The notes: generated from the letters alone by a model not told the origin. Positions 34,257-45,047 are shown, counted from the first letter of the stretch. The stretch: 64,000 bases of DNA from Marinobacter orientalis (GCF_004792665.1 NZ_SRZX01000005.1:218046-282045); one strand, 5' to 3'. Made by a program: numbers and translations.

Positions 34257-36431
34257 TCAACGCGCCTGGGCCTGAGCGGTTATCTGTTTCAGGTTCAGAA
34301 TGGACGCCATGCGCTGATCGAGTTCCAGCATGTCGGCCATGATGTTGCCGCCCTCACGAACGATGAAATCCAGCTCCTCATCGGTATTGTCCAGATCGGC
34401 TGCCTGCTGATCCTGCCACTCGTCCAGTTCCTCCAGGCTGTCGAACGGATCGCCTCCATGAATGTCACGGCGGGCGTTGGCAATACTGAGCCGCGTGCGC
34501 TGGATTTGTGACTGGTGCTCCTCGCGATCGTCAATGTTGAGGCTGACAGATGTCTGCTCGCGCTGCTGTTTGAGAAATTCGATCTCTTTCTGTAGCAGCT
34601 GAAATTCCGGATGATCTTCAAACCGGTCTTCGTGGCGCATACGCAATTCGTCAATCACGCCGCTGAAGTCAAAGTAGCGGGTGTGGGGAACGGCTTCGAT
34701 CTGGTCCCAGGGCAGGGCGTGTTCCAGCGCATCCTCACCGATACGGGTCTTGTCGACCCGTGAAGGGATCTCGATATCGGGAATCACGCCCTTATGTTGC
34801 GTAGACCCGCCAGAAACCCGGTAGAACTTGCTCTGGGTAATTTTCAGCTGACCATGGTTCAGCGGACGGACTGCCTGCACCGTGCCTTTACCAAAGGTCT
34901 GTGAGCCGACGACCAGCCCCCGGCCGTAATCCTGGATGGCGCCGGCAAAAATCTCTGACGCTGATGCACTCATGCGATTGACCAGGACAACCAGCGGACC
35001 GTCATAGGCAACCGAGGGGTCCTCGTCGTTGAGTACCTGAACATCATTGTTGGAGTTGCGGATCTGGACGGTCGGGCCTTTCTCGATGAACAGGCCTACC
35101 AGATCATTGGCTTCGTGAAGAGCTCCGCCTCCATTGTTGCGCAGATCCATCACCACGCCATCAACCCCTTCGTCCTTGAGTTCGTTAATCAGCTCACGGA
35201 CATCGCGGGTTGTGCTCTTGTAGTTCGGGTCACCGTTCTGCATCGCCTTGAAATCGGCATAGAAGGTGGGGATGTGGATCACGCCGATCTGGAAGCGTTC
35301 ATTACCGCGTTCAAACTCGATCACTTCCTTGCTGGCGCTCTGCTCTTCCAGCTTCACGTTGTCACGTTGGATGGCGATGGTTTCGGTCACGGTTTCATCT
35401 GGCGCATCGGCGGGGATGACTTCCAGGGTTACGGTTGACTCGCGAGGGCCGCGAATCAGATCCACGACTTCATCAAGGCGCCAGCCGATCACGTTCACCG
35501 CCTTGTCTTCGTCTTCCTGTTTGACGGACACAATGCGATCCGCAGGCTCAAGCTGGCCCTGCTTGGATGCTGGCCCGCCAGGAACCAGGCGCACCACCTT
35601 GGTGTATTCATTATCTGACTGCAGTACCGCACCGATGCCCTCGAGCGAGAGGCTCATGTTAATGTTGAAGTTTTCGGAGGTGCGCGGTGAGAAATAGGAG
35701 GTGTGCGGGTCCCACATACCGGCGAAGGCATTCATGTAAGCCTGGAAGGCATCCTCACTGCGAGCCTGATAGGCACGCTTCAGCTGGCCTTCATAGCGAC
35801 GGCGCAGGGCTTCTTCGATCGCTTCGTCGTCCGATCCGTTAAGGCGCTGTGCCAGTACCGCATTTTTGATCCTCTTGACCCACAATGCATCAAGAGCTTC
35901 CCGGTCAGCCTCCCAATCCGCCTTGGAGCGGTCCAGCAGGATGCGTTCATCGGCCTCGAAATCAAGCTTGTCGATACCCTCATCAATCAGTCCAAGGGCA
36001 AACTCGAGCCGTTGTATGATGCGTTGTTGAACCAGGTTGTAGATATCGAATCCGGGCTGCAGCTGGCCGGTTTTCAGGGCCGAGCCAAGCCCCATGCGCA
36101 CGGCGTTGAAGTTTTCGACATCCTTTTTGGTCAGGTAGATATGCTGGCCGTCAAGGTAGTCCAGATAGGCGTCAAACACGTCTCCGGACAGGGAATCATT
36201 GATGCTCAGATCGCGGAAGTGGGTAAACTGCAACTGCCGTGCGATCAGGATATTCGCCCTGGCTTGCTCTACCGTCGGGGAGACTGGTTCGTAGACTTTG
36301 TCTGTGTCCACATTGGCCGACACTGGCAAGATGAGAGCCAGCGCCAGGGTAAAGACGGCTGCCTGACTACCGGCGTTGCGTCTCTTCCCGGAGTTGCTGC
36401 AACGGTTGATGAATCGTTCCGCGATGCTCAT
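34257..36431 (-). CDS. prc: C-terminal processing (tail-specific) protease Prc
   Basis: A 724-residue periplasmic S41 peptidase. An N-terminal export signal (AAVFTLALALILPVSA) is followed by the long Prc-type N-terminal region, then a PDZ domain at about 225-315 (SLEGIGAVLQSDNEYTKV, GQLEPADRIVSV). The catalytic Ser is near residue 486 (NRMSASASEIFAGAI) and the Lys in FGKGTVQAV about 25 residues on. A DUF3340-like C-terminal region completes it. It degrades SsrA-like tailed and misfolded periplasmic proteins and trims PBP3. The frame is open to a GTG at 36482; I use the ATG at 36431 because it places the signal peptide better. Confidence 0.93.
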   Translation of the reverse strand: MSIAERFINRCSNSGKRRNAGSQAAVFTLALALILPVSANVDTDKVYEPVSPTVEQARANILIARQLQFTHFRDLSINDSLSGDVFDAYLDYLDGQHIYLTKKDVENFNAVRMGLGSALKTGQLQPGFDIYNLVQQRIIQRLEFALGLIDEGIDKLDFEADERILLDRSKADWEADREALDALWVKRIKNAVLAQRLNGSDDEAIEEALRRRYEGQLKRAYQARSEDAFQAYMNAFAGMWDPHTSYFSPRTSENFNINMSLSLEGIGAVLQSDNEYTKVVRLVPGGPASKQGQLEPADRIVSVKQEDEDKAVNVIGWRLDEVVDLIRGPRESTVTLEVIPADAPDETVTETIAIQRDNVKLEEQSASKEVIEFERGNERFQIGVIHIPTFYADFKAMQNGDPNYKSTTRDVRELINELKDEGVDGVVMDLRNNGGGALHEANDLVGLFIEKGPTVQIRNSNNDVQVLNDEDPSVAYDGPLVVLVNRMSASASEIFAGAIQDYGRGLVVGSQTFGKGTVQAVRPLNHGQLKITQSKFYRVSGGSTQHKGVIPDIEIPSRVDKTRIGEDALEHALPWDQIEAVPHTRYFDFSGVIDELRMRHEDRFEDHPEFQLLQKEIEFLKQQREQTSVSLNIDDREEHQSQIQRTRLSIANARRDIHGGDPFDSLEELDEWQDQQAADLDNTDEELDFIVREGGNIMADMLELDQRMASILNLKQITAQAQAR

Positions 36432-36612
36432 AAGCTTGTTTACCTGACGGTGGGTGGCGATACGGGAATCAGCAGATATCACCGGATTGGCTCATAATTT
36501 TATTGTAGGCAAGCGCAGGACTGGTTGCTATAGCGTTGAAGTATCGGTTCGTGACAATCTGTCCATGAAATAGTCAGATTCCAGAGCAGAGGAACGCTGT
36601 GGCAGGGCCCCT

Positions 36613-36637
36613 TGGCCGGAGCGCAGGGCTCCGGCCA
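36613..36637 (-). terminator. Strong hairpin after the FadJ-like gene
   Basis: TGGCCGGAGC and GCTCCGGCCA form a perfect 10-bp GC-rich stem with a 5-base loop, 15 bases past the stop codon. No T-run, so it may be a transcript-end stabiliser or a rho-assisted terminator. Confidence 0.5.
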
Positions 36638-36651
36638 GGCGAACGCTGGCT

Positions 36652-38802
36652 TCAGCTGAAGTTTGTGTTGGTTTCTGCCTTTTGAAGCAACAGAGACGGC
36701 GGCGTGAAGCGTTCACCATAACGCTCCGCCAGATCTCCGGCCCGTTCTGCGAAGGCTCTCACGCCGTACTGGTTGATAAACTGGATGGCGCCGCCAGTCC
36801 AGGGCGCAAAGCCGATACCGAAGATACTGCCGATATTGGCGTCTTCAACGGTCCGGAGCACGCCTTCTTCCAGACAGCGTACTGTTTCGATGGCCTGGAT
36901 GAACAGAATGCGGTCTTTCAGCTCCTGAAGCTCTGTAGCCCGGGCTTTTTCCTGGTCTACAAACAGGGTTTCCAGTTCCGGCCACAGGTGTTTTTTCCCG
37001 GATTCCGGGTACTCATAGAATCCGGCCCCTGCGGCCTTGCCCTTGCGGTTGTGGCTGGTGACCATCTGGTCGATCACCGCTTCTGCCGGATGGGCTTCCC
37101 ATACTTTACCCGCCGCTTCCGTGTCTTTTTTGCTCTGGTCACGGATGTGCTGCATCAGCGTCATGCTGACCTCGTCCGAAATCGCCAGCGGGCCTACCGG
37201 CATGCCGGCCAGAACACCGGCATTTTCGATACTGGAGGGATGGATACCTTCGCCCAGCATGGCGATGCCCTCATTCACGAAGGTGCCGAATACGCGGGAG
37301 GTGAAGAAACCGCGGCTGTCGTTCACCACAATGGGAATCTTGCCAATCTGTTGCACATAATCAAAGGCACGGGCCAGGGTGTCATCGGAAGTTTTGGCCC
37401 CCACGATGATCTCCACCAGTTGCATCTTGTCCACCGGCGAGAAGAAATGCAGACCAATGAAATTGTCTGGCCTGGCTGACGCTTCTGCCAGCTGTGTGAT
37501 CGGGATGGTGGAGGTGTTGGAGGCAAAGGTGCCGTTTTTGACCAGCTTTGCCTCTGCCTCCTGAGTGACCTTCGCTTTCAGGTTGCTGTCTTCGAAGACC
37601 GCCTCAATGATCAGGTCGCACCCTTCAAGGTCGTCGGCGGAACCGGTGGGCCTGATCCGGTTCAGCACCCCGGTTTTCTGCTCTTCGGTCATGCGGCCGC
37701 GGCTGACTTTCTTTGCCAGCAGTTTTTCCGAATAGGCTTTGCCTTTTTCGGCATTTTCTGTGGATACATCCTTGAGCACCACTTCAATACCCCGGGTGGC
37801 GGTCGAGTAGGCAATACCTGCGCCCATCATGCCGGCACCGAGAACCCCGACCTTGCGGAAGGTCTCTTTCTCCACGTCCTTGGGACGGCTTTCGCCGGCG
37901 TTCACGGCGTTAAGCTGGAACCAGAAGGTGCCGGTCATATTCTTGGCGACCTGGCCGATGGTCAGTTCTGCGAAATAACGGGTTTCGATCAGGCTGCCGT
38001 TGTCGAAATCCACCTGGGCGCCTTCCACAGCGGCCGAAAGGATCCGCTCCGGGGCGGGGTAACAGCCCTTTGTTTTCTGTTTGAGCATCGCAGGGGCGAT
38101 GGCAAGCTTCTGGGCCATGGCCGGATGGTGGGGAGCACCGCCGGGAAATTTGAAGCCTTTCCGGTCCCAGGGCTGCTGGCTTTTCGGGTTGGCTTCGATA
38201 AAGGCGCGGGCTTTGCCGATCATGTCGTCAGTGGAGGATGCCAGTTCGTCGACGATGCCGGCCTTGAGTGCGGCTTTGGGGTTCACCTTCTTGCCTTCCA
38301 TCAGATACGGGAAGGCGGCCTCCAGGCCGATCATCCGGGGCAGCCGCTGGGTACCGCCACCGCCGGGCAACAGGCCCAGGGTGACTTCCGGCAGGCCAAG
38401 CTGGATTCTGTCGTCGTCCATGACCACCCGATGATGGCAGGCCAGGCAGATTTCCAGGCCGCCGCCCAGAGCCGAGCCGTTGATAGCCGCCACAATGGGT
38501 TTGCCGGTGGTTTCCAGGGCGCGCATTTCGGCTTTCATGCCGTTGACCATGTCTTCAAAGGTGCCGGCGTCTTCGCGGGTGACTTTGTAGAGCTCCTTCA
38601 GGTCGCCACCGGCGAAGAAGGTTTTCTTGGCGGAGGTGACGATAATGCCACGAATGCTGTCGAGATCATTTTTGGCCTTGCCCACGGTTTCGGTCAGGGC
38701 GGCGCGGAAATCGGCGTTCATGGTGTTGGCGGACTGGCCGGGCATGTCGATGGTCAGAGTCAGAATCTGGTCTGAACCCAGGTCATAGTGAATGACGCTC
38801 AT
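36652..38802 (-). CDS. FadJ-like enoyl-CoA hydratase / 3-hydroxyacyl-CoA dehydrogenase
   Basis: A 716-residue bifunctional beta-oxidation alpha subunit. The N-terminal crotonase domain shows the oxyanion blocks FFAGGDLKEL and SALGGGLEICLACHHRV. The NAD-binding domain starts near residue 317 (GVLGAGMMGAGIAYST) and continues with FASNTSTIPITQLA and LHFFSPVDKMQLVEII. It hydrates enoyl-CoA and oxidises 3-hydroxyacyl-CoA. I use the ATG at 38802, with an excellent AGAGGAG upstream; the 27 residues before it in the frame are spurious. It forms an operon with the upstream thiolase gene (32 bases). Confidence 0.93.
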   Translation of the reverse strand: MSVIHYDLGSDQILTLTIDMPGQSANTMNADFRAALTETVGKAKNDLDSIRGIIVTSAKKTFFAGGDLKELYKVTREDAGTFEDMVNGMKAEMRALETTGKPIVAAINGSALGGGLEICLACHHRVVMDDDRIQLGLPEVTLGLLPGGGGTQRLPRMIGLEAAFPYLMEGKKVNPKAALKAGIVDELASSTDDMIGKARAFIEANPKSQQPWDRKGFKFPGGAPHHPAMAQKLAIAPAMLKQKTKGCYPAPERILSAAVEGAQVDFDNGSLIETRYFAELTIGQVAKNMTGTFWFQLNAVNAGESRPKDVEKETFRKVGVLGAGMMGAGIAYSTATRGIEVVLKDVSTENAEKGKAYSEKLLAKKVSRGRMTEEQKTGVLNRIRPTGSADDLEGCDLIIEAVFEDSNLKAKVTQEAEAKLVKNGTFASNTSTIPITQLAEASARPDNFIGLHFFSPVDKMQLVEIIVGAKTSDDTLARAFDYVQQIGKIPIVVNDSRGFFTSRVFGTFVNEGIAMLGEGIHPSSIENAGVLAGMPVGPLAISDEVSMTLMQHIRDQSKKDTEAAGKVWEAHPAEAVIDQMVTSHNRKGKAAGAGFYEYPESGKKHLWPELETLFVDQEKARATELQELKDRILFIQAIETVRCLEEGVLRTVEDANIGSIFGIGFAPWTGGAIQFINQYGVRAFAERAGDLAERYGERFTPPSLLLQKAETNTNFS

Positions 38803-38834
38803 ATTCGGTTCTCCTCTCGGAATCAGTGGTCGGC

Positions 38835-40043
38835 TCAGACGCGCTCGATGATGGTGGCAATACCCATTCCGCCACCCACACACAGGGTGGCCAGGCCGTA
38901 ACGCAATTCTCTCCGCTCCAGTTCGTCGAGCAGGGTGCCCAGGATCATGGCACCGGTGGCGCCCAGGGGATGACCCATGGCAATAGCGCCGCCATTAACG
39001 TTCACTTTTTCATCGGGAACCGACAATTCCTTCTGGAAGCGCATGACCACTGAAGCAAACGCTTCGTTCACTTCAAACAGGTCGATCTGGTCGGCCGTCA
39101 TGCCGGCTTTGTCCAGCGCCTTGCGGGCTGCCGGGGCGGGGCCGGTCAGCATGATGGTGGGGTCGGTGCCGGTGACCGCCGTTGCCAGAATGCGGGCGCG
39201 GGGTTTGAGCCCCATGGCCTTGCCCTTGGCTTCACTGCCGATCAGCATGGCTGTGGCGCCGTCCACGATGCCGGAGGAGTTGCCGGCATGGTGTACATGG
39301 TTGATCGTTTCCACGTAGTGGTATTTTTCCCGGGCAACGCCGTCAAAGCCCATTTCTCCCATCATCTGGAATGAGGGCTTGAGGCTGGACAGGGATTCCA
39401 CAGTGGTGTTGCCGCGAACATGCTCGTCGCGGTCCAGAATCATCACCCCGTTCTGGTCGGTAATGGGGATGATGGATCTGGAAAAGTAGCCTTTTTCCCA
39501 GGCGTTTGCGGCTTTTTTCTGGGATTTCACGGCAAAACCGTCTACGTCTTCGCGGCTGAAACCTTCCAGGGTGGCAATCAGGTCTGCGCCGATGCCCTGG
39601 GGCATGAAGCCGGTATGCAGGTTGGTGGCGGGGTCGGTTGCCCAGGCACCCCCGTCCGAGCCCATCGGGACCCGGGACATCGCTTCAACCCCGCCTGCGA
39701 CGACCAGGTCTTCCCAGCCTGAACGGACTTTCATGGCCGCGAGGTTGACAGCTTCTAGGCCAGAGGCGCAGAAACGGTTGAGGGTGACGCCGGCTACCAC
39801 TTCGTCCCAGTCCGCTGCCAGTGCAGCGGTTTTGGCAATATCCGCACCCTGGTCGCCAACGGCGGTCACGCAGCCCATAACGATGTCGTCAACCTGGGCA
39901 GTATCCAGGCTGTTTCTCTCCTGCAGTGCCTTGAGCACGGTGGTCAGCAGTGTGATGGGTTTGACGCTGTGCAGGGAACCATCTTTCTTGCCGCGCCCCC
40001 GTGGCGTGCGAACGGCATCGAAGATATAGGCTTCGGTGGTCAT
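38835..40043 (-). CDS. Acetyl-CoA C-acyltransferase (thiolase)
   Basis: A 402-residue thiolase. [14 protein letters not shown] has the nucleophile Cys near residue 90, [18 protein letters not shown] the catalytic His, and [15 protein letters not shown] the second Cys. [17 protein letters not shown] is also typical. It performs the last step of beta-oxidation together with the FadJ-like partner encoded downstream. Confidence 0.94.
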   Translation of the reverse strand: MTTEAYIFDAVRTPRGRGKKDGSLHSVKPITLLTTVLKALQERNSLDTAQVDDIVMGCVTAVGDQGADIAKTAALAADWDEVVAGVTLNRFCASGLEAVNLAAMKVRSGWEDLVVAGGVEAMSRVPMGSDGGAWATDPATNLHTGFMPQGIGADLIATLEGFSREDVDGFAVKSQKKAANAWEKGYFSRSIIPITDQNGVMILDRDEHVRGNTTVESLSSLKPSFQMMGEMGFDGVAREKYHYVETINHVHHAGNSSGIVDGATAMLIGSEAKGKAMGLKPRARILATAVTGTDPTIMLTGPAPAARKALDKAGMTADQIDLFEVNEAFASVVMRFQKELSVPDEKVNVNGGAIAMGHPLGATGAMILGTLLDELERRELRYGLATLCVGGGMGIATIIERV

Positions 40044-40158
40044 TTACTGTCCTCTATTGGTCTTTGACTCGGGAATAGCGTTTCTCAAGCGCTAACCATA
40101 GCGGTTTGCGGCCTCAGAGCGTAATGACGTGCGCTGCCAATCCCATTGGCGAAACTGC

Positions 40159-42624
40159 TCATATCCGGGAGGCGAGAGCCGCCTCCAGTGCCAGGCCGAG
40201 GCGCCTGGCAAGTGGTTCGCTGACCAGATCCGCCGGCTGCACCAGGCACCAGTTCGCAATCAGCATTTCCAGTTGCCGTGACTTGTCGTCACTGTTGGCG
40301 GCGTTGCCCATTCCCTCTGTCAGGCGTTGTACCTGAATTTCCATACGACGGCTCTGGTCTTCGCCGGGGGAAGGTACCTCCGCGAGTATTTCTGCGCGGA
40401 TAACCAGTTCTACCGGGTCGGGCTGGCCCACACCTGCGGCGAGTTCGGTCCAGTGGCCAGGGAGTGCAGCGTCGACCAGAGTGCTTGTGCTTCTGGACGT
40501 AATCCAGTGCTTCCAGGTTTCGATCTGTTCCTGCCGCTGGCGGATGGACAGCAGCCCGGAAAGCCGGCTGCGTTCGTTGCTGATCTGCTCCCTGGCGCCT
40601 GCTGAAAGAGGCTCACTCTTGAGGGCATCCAATTCCGTCAGGGCAGTGTGCAGGGAATCCGCGCTGGCGTCGCTGCCCAACGATTTGCCGGCGGCAAGCA
40701 CCGGTGCGGCTTTTTCATCGGCTTGCCGGGCCAACTGCTCTTGCTCGTTCTTGTGGGCGTCGCGGCGTGCAAAAATCTGATCACACGCCTTGCGAAACGC
40801 CTGCCACAGTTTCCTGTCCTCGCGGTGACGTGTGATGCCGATGCCGGTCCACTCATTTTGCAGTGCTTTGGCCTGATTCATGGCCTCGGCAAGGGGCTCG
40901 TGTTCAATCAGAGTCTCCGCCCGTTCGACGATTCCCTGTTTGAGCGCTTCGTTCTTTTTGCGCTCTTCATCCAGTGGCTCCTCCAGTTTTTTGAGCAGAT
41001 CATCAAACTGTTTCTGTACCGGCCGGTTGTCGCGGAATTCTACCGGCCAGGCCGCTTTCCATTCCTCCCGGGCGATCTGGTGGATGCGTTCGGCAGCTTT
41101 CCAGTCAATGGTGTGCCAGTCCACATTATCGAGGAAGGTGCGCAGTTGCTCGCAGATTGTCTTCCGGGTCTCCAGATTTGCTTTTTTCAGGCCGGATTTT
41201 GCAGAGAAATAGGCCTTGCAGGGTTCATAGGCCAGATCAGAGGCCTGTTTGAAGCGCGACCACAAGTCGCGGTCCGATGAGCCTCCGAGGTCGCGCCATT
41301 CATTTTGCAGTTCCTTGATTCGTTCCGCCTTGGTTTCCGGTTCAATCGGCTGCTTTGCCAGATATTCCATCTGCTCGCAGAGGGAAATCTGTTTCGGAAG
41401 AGTGGCAAAGCCCTGCCAGTCCGTCAGTTCCCGCAGTTGCCCGCCCAACAGTTGGATTCGCGGCTGCAAGGATTTGCTGTGGCGATGGCCCAGGTTTTTG
41501 AGCTGCTGCTGGGCGACCTTGAAAAGTTGGCGGGACTCCTTCAGCTGTTTGGCCTCCAGTGCAATGTCCAGCTTGTCGAGGGTCTGTCGCACCGAATCGG
41601 CCAGGTGTTTCTGTTCTTCGGTGTCCGCTTTGCCGGTTTTTGGCAGGCGTGGCTTGCCGGCTATGCGGTACAGAGCGTCGAGCATGGAAGGGCGTCGAAA
41701 GTCTTTCGGCCACTCAATCACGTCGAGTATTTCTTTTGCTCTGCTGGCGGCGGCTTCGTCATCAGCCTCAGCAGGGCTCTGCAAGGCAGTGATCTCTTCC
41801 CGCTGCTGGCCCAGGCGTTTGACAGCCGCTATGTATCCCCGCAGTGACTGCATCAGATCCTCGTAGGCTTTCTGCTCCTGCTTGTCGACCTGGGTGTCCC
41901 GGGCTGCTTCCAGCCAGCGGTTTTCCTGTGTTTTCTGTAGCGCGTCCAGTGATGCCAGTGACGGCTCCAGGTCCGGATCCTGCTGTTTCAGTTCCTCAAG
42001 CGTGTTTTCCAGCAGGGACAGGGTTTCCGCTCTCTGGCTCCGCTGTTCCTGCTGCTGTTTTAACCGGTCCTTTTCTGCCTGCATCTCGCGGAGGCGTTCA
42101 CGGCACTGGTGGGCTGCCTGCAAAAATTCGGTGGTCTGGTCCTGGGATGCCCTGGACTCGACCTCGTTCCATTTCTGCAGCAGTGCTTCCAGACGGGCTT
42201 CAAACAGTTTGGTGTCGTCACTGCGTGCCTGTTCGGTGGCGTTGCGAACAAGTGTCTGTATGGTTTCGGCCAGTTTCCGTTGGCGCTCTTCCTCATCCCG
42301 GATCTGATGCAGCTTTTTGCGCACTGCCTGGTAGACGCCCTTGTCCTTGCCCTTGGCCAGTTTCTGGACACGCTGTAGTGCTGACTTGTCCACTAATGCC
42401 GCAGCTGCTTTAAAACGGATACTTGCGGTCATGCCGCCGGTTGCCAGATCTTCAAGCTGCCCGACGGAGGGGGTAGCATTCAGGGTGCTGATTTGCTGCT
42501 CAAGCTTGTCATCCTGCCTGTTCACCTTGTCAAGAGCTTCAGGCGTTGGCTGCTGAGGAGTCGCGGCAGGGGGCGTTGTGTTTGCCTTGCGAGTTCTGAA
42601 CAGTTTCTGGATGAATGCGGCCAT
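40159..42624 (-). CDS. DUF349-repeat coiled-coil protein
   Basis: An 821-residue, almost entirely helical cytoplasmic protein with several DUF349-type repeats, recognised by recurring W-x-x-I/A and R-K-L-W units (AERIKELQNEWRDLGGSSDRDLW; ALQNEWTGIGITRHREDRKLW). The N-terminus is basic (MAAFIQKLFRTRK) and a Pro/Thr linker follows. The function is unknown. I start at the ATG at 42624, with AAAGGA upstream, 21 codons inside the longest frame. It is monocistronic and divergent from recX. Confidence 0.85.
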   Translation of the reverse strand: MAAFIQKLFRTRKANTTPPAATPQQPTPEALDKVNRQDDKLEQQISTLNATPSVGQLEDLATGGMTASIRFKAAAALVDKSALQRVQKLAKGKDKGVYQAVRKKLHQIRDEEERQRKLAETIQTLVRNATEQARSDDTKLFEARLEALLQKWNEVESRASQDQTTEFLQAAHQCRERLREMQAEKDRLKQQQEQRSQRAETLSLLENTLEELKQQDPDLEPSLASLDALQKTQENRWLEAARDTQVDKQEQKAYEDLMQSLRGYIAAVKRLGQQREEITALQSPAEADDEAAASRAKEILDVIEWPKDFRRPSMLDALYRIAGKPRLPKTGKADTEEQKHLADSVRQTLDKLDIALEAKQLKESRQLFKVAQQQLKNLGHRHSKSLQPRIQLLGGQLRELTDWQGFATLPKQISLCEQMEYLAKQPIEPETKAERIKELQNEWRDLGGSSDRDLWSRFKQASDLAYEPCKAYFSAKSGLKKANLETRKTICEQLRTFLDNVDWHTIDWKAAERIHQIAREEWKAAWPVEFRDNRPVQKQFDDLLKKLEEPLDEERKKNEALKQGIVERAETLIEHEPLAEAMNQAKALQNEWTGIGITRHREDRKLWQAFRKACDQIFARRDAHKNEQEQLARQADEKAAPVLAAGKSLGSDASADSLHTALTELDALKSEPLSAGAREQISNERSRLSGLLSIRQRQEQIETWKHWITSRSTSTLVDAALPGHWTELAAGVGQPDPVELVIRAEILAEVPSPGEDQSRRMEIQVQRLTEGMGNAANSDDKSRQLEMLIANWCLVQPADLVSEPLARRLGLALEAALASRI

Positions 42625-42820
42625 GGGATAATCCTTTGATATTGAAACCAGTTCCCGGTGTGGGCAAAGTAAGCCTGCACCGAACATCGGCTTTTTCCGG
42701 TGTTCCGGATGCCGGGTACGTCAGTTGACTGTCCCGGTTATACCGGGCAGTTGTTTCGAGTGGGGTAGCCAGTCGGGGCACTAGTCTAGCGTTTTGTCGG
42801 CATTTGCGGGAAGAGTCAGA

Positions 42821-43288
42821 ATGGGAAAAGCATCAAATCCGGACGACCAGGATTACAGGGCCCGCTCCGCTGCGCTGCGGTTGCTGGCCCGCAGGGAACA
42901 CAGCCGCCTTGAGTTGTCCCTCAAACTCATGCAGAGAAAGTTCGAGTCAGCTGTGATAGATCGGATTCTGGATGACTACGAGAGTGAAGGCTGGCTGAGT
43001 GATGAGCGGTTTGCCGATATTTACGCGCGCCAGCGGATTGATCTTGGCTACGGGCCGCTCAGGATTCTGGCAGAGCTCCAGCAACGGGGAGTTCACGCAG
43101 CACCCGGCTGTATGCGGGAGATGACCGACGCGGACTGGATAGAACGGGCTACTCTGTTGAGAGAGAAACGGTTCGGCCTCTGTGATATCAGCGAAGACTG
43201 GGATGAAAAGGCGCGCCAGGCACGGTTTCTGGCAAGGAGAGGGTTTGCTTCCGATCAGGTCGAGTCAGCTCTGGAGCGGCGATTATAG
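42821..43288 (+). CDS. recX: RecX regulatory protein
   Basis: A 155-residue RecA modulator made of three-helix repeats. ARSAALRLLARREHSRLELSL is the typical first repeat, then GWLSDERFADIYARQRIDLGYGPLRI, and RQARFLARRGFASDQV at the C-terminus. RecX caps RecA filaments and slows strand exchange. The ATG at 42821 follows GGGAAGAG. No recA gene is adjacent, unlike the common recA-recX order. The 3' end overlaps mltF by 6 bases (convergent). Confidence 0.9.
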   Translation: MGKASNPDDQDYRARSAALRLLARREHSRLELSLKLMQRKFESAVIDRILDDYESEGWLSDERFADIYARQRIDLGYGPLRILAELQQRGVHAAPGCMREMTDADWIERATLLREKRFGLCDISEDWDEKARQARFLARRGFASDQVESALERRL

Positions 43289-44800
43289 GGTAGGGGGAAC
43301 AAATCCAAGTTCACTGGGCAGGCTCGCCCGGATTTCCTGTTTCGAGGAGGCGCCACCGGGCCCGATAATCTTTTCCATGCCTTCAAGGTCTTTGAACCAT
43401 GGCTTTTCAGAGGTTTCAGCGACCTGGGTGGGCTCTGTCATCCAGGCAAGAAAGTCGTAATAGCGACGGATATTCTGCACATAGATAACCGGCTCGTGGC
43501 CACGGGCATAGCCATAGCGCGTCTTTGAATACCACTCCTTCTGAGCCAGTAACGGCAGGAATTCCTTGACGTCCATCCAGCGGTCAGGGTCCTTGCCGGC
43601 GCCCTGGGTCAGCCTGCGGGCGTCTTCCACATGACCCCAGCCAACGTTGTATGAAGCCAGCGCAAACCAGGTGCGGTCAGGTTCCGGAATCCGTTCGGGA
43701 ACCTTGCGGTGGACGATGGTGAAATACTTGGCGCCACCCTGGATACTTTGTTCCACATCGAGGCGATTCTTTATACCGATATGATTGGCAGTTGCGCGGG
43801 TCAGCATCATAAGGCCGCGCACCCCCGTAGGAGACACCGCATTGGGCCGCCAGTGGGATTCCTGATAACCAATGGCCGCGAGCAACCGCCAGTCAAGGTT
43901 GTAGGACGAGGCATAGTCTCTGAACAGGTTCTCGTACTTTGGCAGACGGTTTTCCACATGGTGTGTAAAGGTCCTTGCACCAACATAGCCCAGACGATCC
44001 AGATGACCGTAAAAACGCTCGGAAATCTGGGCCAGCGCACCGCTCGCCCTCAGCTCACTGATAAAACTCTTGGCAGCTGTGGCCAGTGTCTGGTCCTGCT
44101 CTGCGGGGAACAGCCACACAAGGTCGTGCGGATTGCCCAGGCTGAAGGCGCTCTTGACCATGGGGAAGAATACGTGATTGAGGTCGAGTTCGTTGGAGGA
44201 GACCACGGCCAGCGGGTATTCCCCCGATTCCACCCGCGCCAGTATGCCGGCGGCATCCAGTCCTGAATGAACCTCCCACTGCAGGCCCCGGTTTTCCGCC
44301 CGGAGTTGCTTCAGATGATGTTCATGGTTGCTGTCTGCCACCAGGTGAAGGGTCTGACCCTCAAGGTCGCTGACTGAGTCCGGGCGGTTTGTGTCGCGGT
44401 TGTATACCACAACAGACTCGGCCTCAAGGCCATTGGCCACTGTGTGGTATCGATTGGCGAAGTCCGGGTGATCAGAAAACCCGGCCAGACCGATATGGGC
44501 GTAGTCCTGGCCAATAACAGAGAGCACGCCAGTGTTGTCATCCGCCACCCGTACCTTGAGTTCGACGCCCAGATCGTCGGCAAACAGCCTGGCCAGCTCG
44601 TAGTCATAACCGGTGGGGCCGTCGCGGCCGTCGTAATAGACAGAAGGCGCGTTACGGGTAACCACGTGCAATATACCCTCGGAGCGAATCTCCTGCAGAG
44701 TGCTTGGCCTGGAGCATCCGGCAGTGACAAAAGCAACGACGAACAGGCAAGTGTACCTTGCCAATGTCAGAAGCAACGGTTGTTGGTCGGTTGTTTGCAA
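43283..44800 (-). CDS. mltF: Membrane-bound lytic murein transglycosylase F
   Basis: A 505-residue cell-wall lytic enzyme. The N-terminal signal ends in TAGC (Cys29), so it may be a lipoprotein. Residues about 35-270 form a periplasmic binding-protein domain (EGILHVVTRNAPSVYYDG, PTGYDYELARLFADDLG), and the C-terminal SLT domain has the catalytic Glu near residue 313 (LAAIGYQESHWRP) followed by SPTGVRGLMML. It cleaves the glycan strand to anhydromuramyl products. The layout matches E. coli MltF. Confidence 0.94.
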   Translation of the reverse strand: MQTTDQQPLLLTLARYTCLFVVAFVTAGCSRPSTLQEIRSEGILHVVTRNAPSVYYDGRDGPTGYDYELARLFADDLGVELKVRVADDNTGVLSVIGQDYAHIGLAGFSDHPDFANRYHTVANGLEAESVVVYNRDTNRPDSVSDLEGQTLHLVADSNHEHHLKQLRAENRGLQWEVHSGLDAAGILARVESGEYPLAVVSSNELDLNHVFFPMVKSAFSLGNPHDLVWLFPAEQDQTLATAAKSFISELRASGALAQISERFYGHLDRLGYVGARTFTHHVENRLPKYENLFRDYASSYNLDWRLLAAIGYQESHWRPNAVSPTGVRGLMMLTRATANHIGIKNRLDVEQSIQGGAKYFTIVHRKVPERIPEPDRTWFALASYNVGWGHVEDARRLTQGAGKDPDRWMDVKEFLPLLAQKEWYSKTRYGYARGHEPVIYVQNIRRYYDFLAWMTEPTQVAETSEKPWFKDLEGMEKIIGPGGASSKQEIRASLPSELGFVPPTL

Positions 44801-45047
44801 ATTCTGAACTCCCTGTCCCTTCTTTAATAATCCCCGGTCCGGGGTGGGCGGTCAATGGAATTGATTATTTAATATGCAAAACGGTGTTAAATTCGTCGGG
44901 CAGGCCACGACCTTTTGACGCTGTATCCTGGACGCCGTTTCGAGTATCATTGCCGCCTTTCAAATGGCCAGCCTCTTCCTCTTACCGGACGCTCCGGCGA
45001 TCAGGCGGGGTGCCCGGCTCCCAGTTTCGCGCGTACAGGTTTTGATC

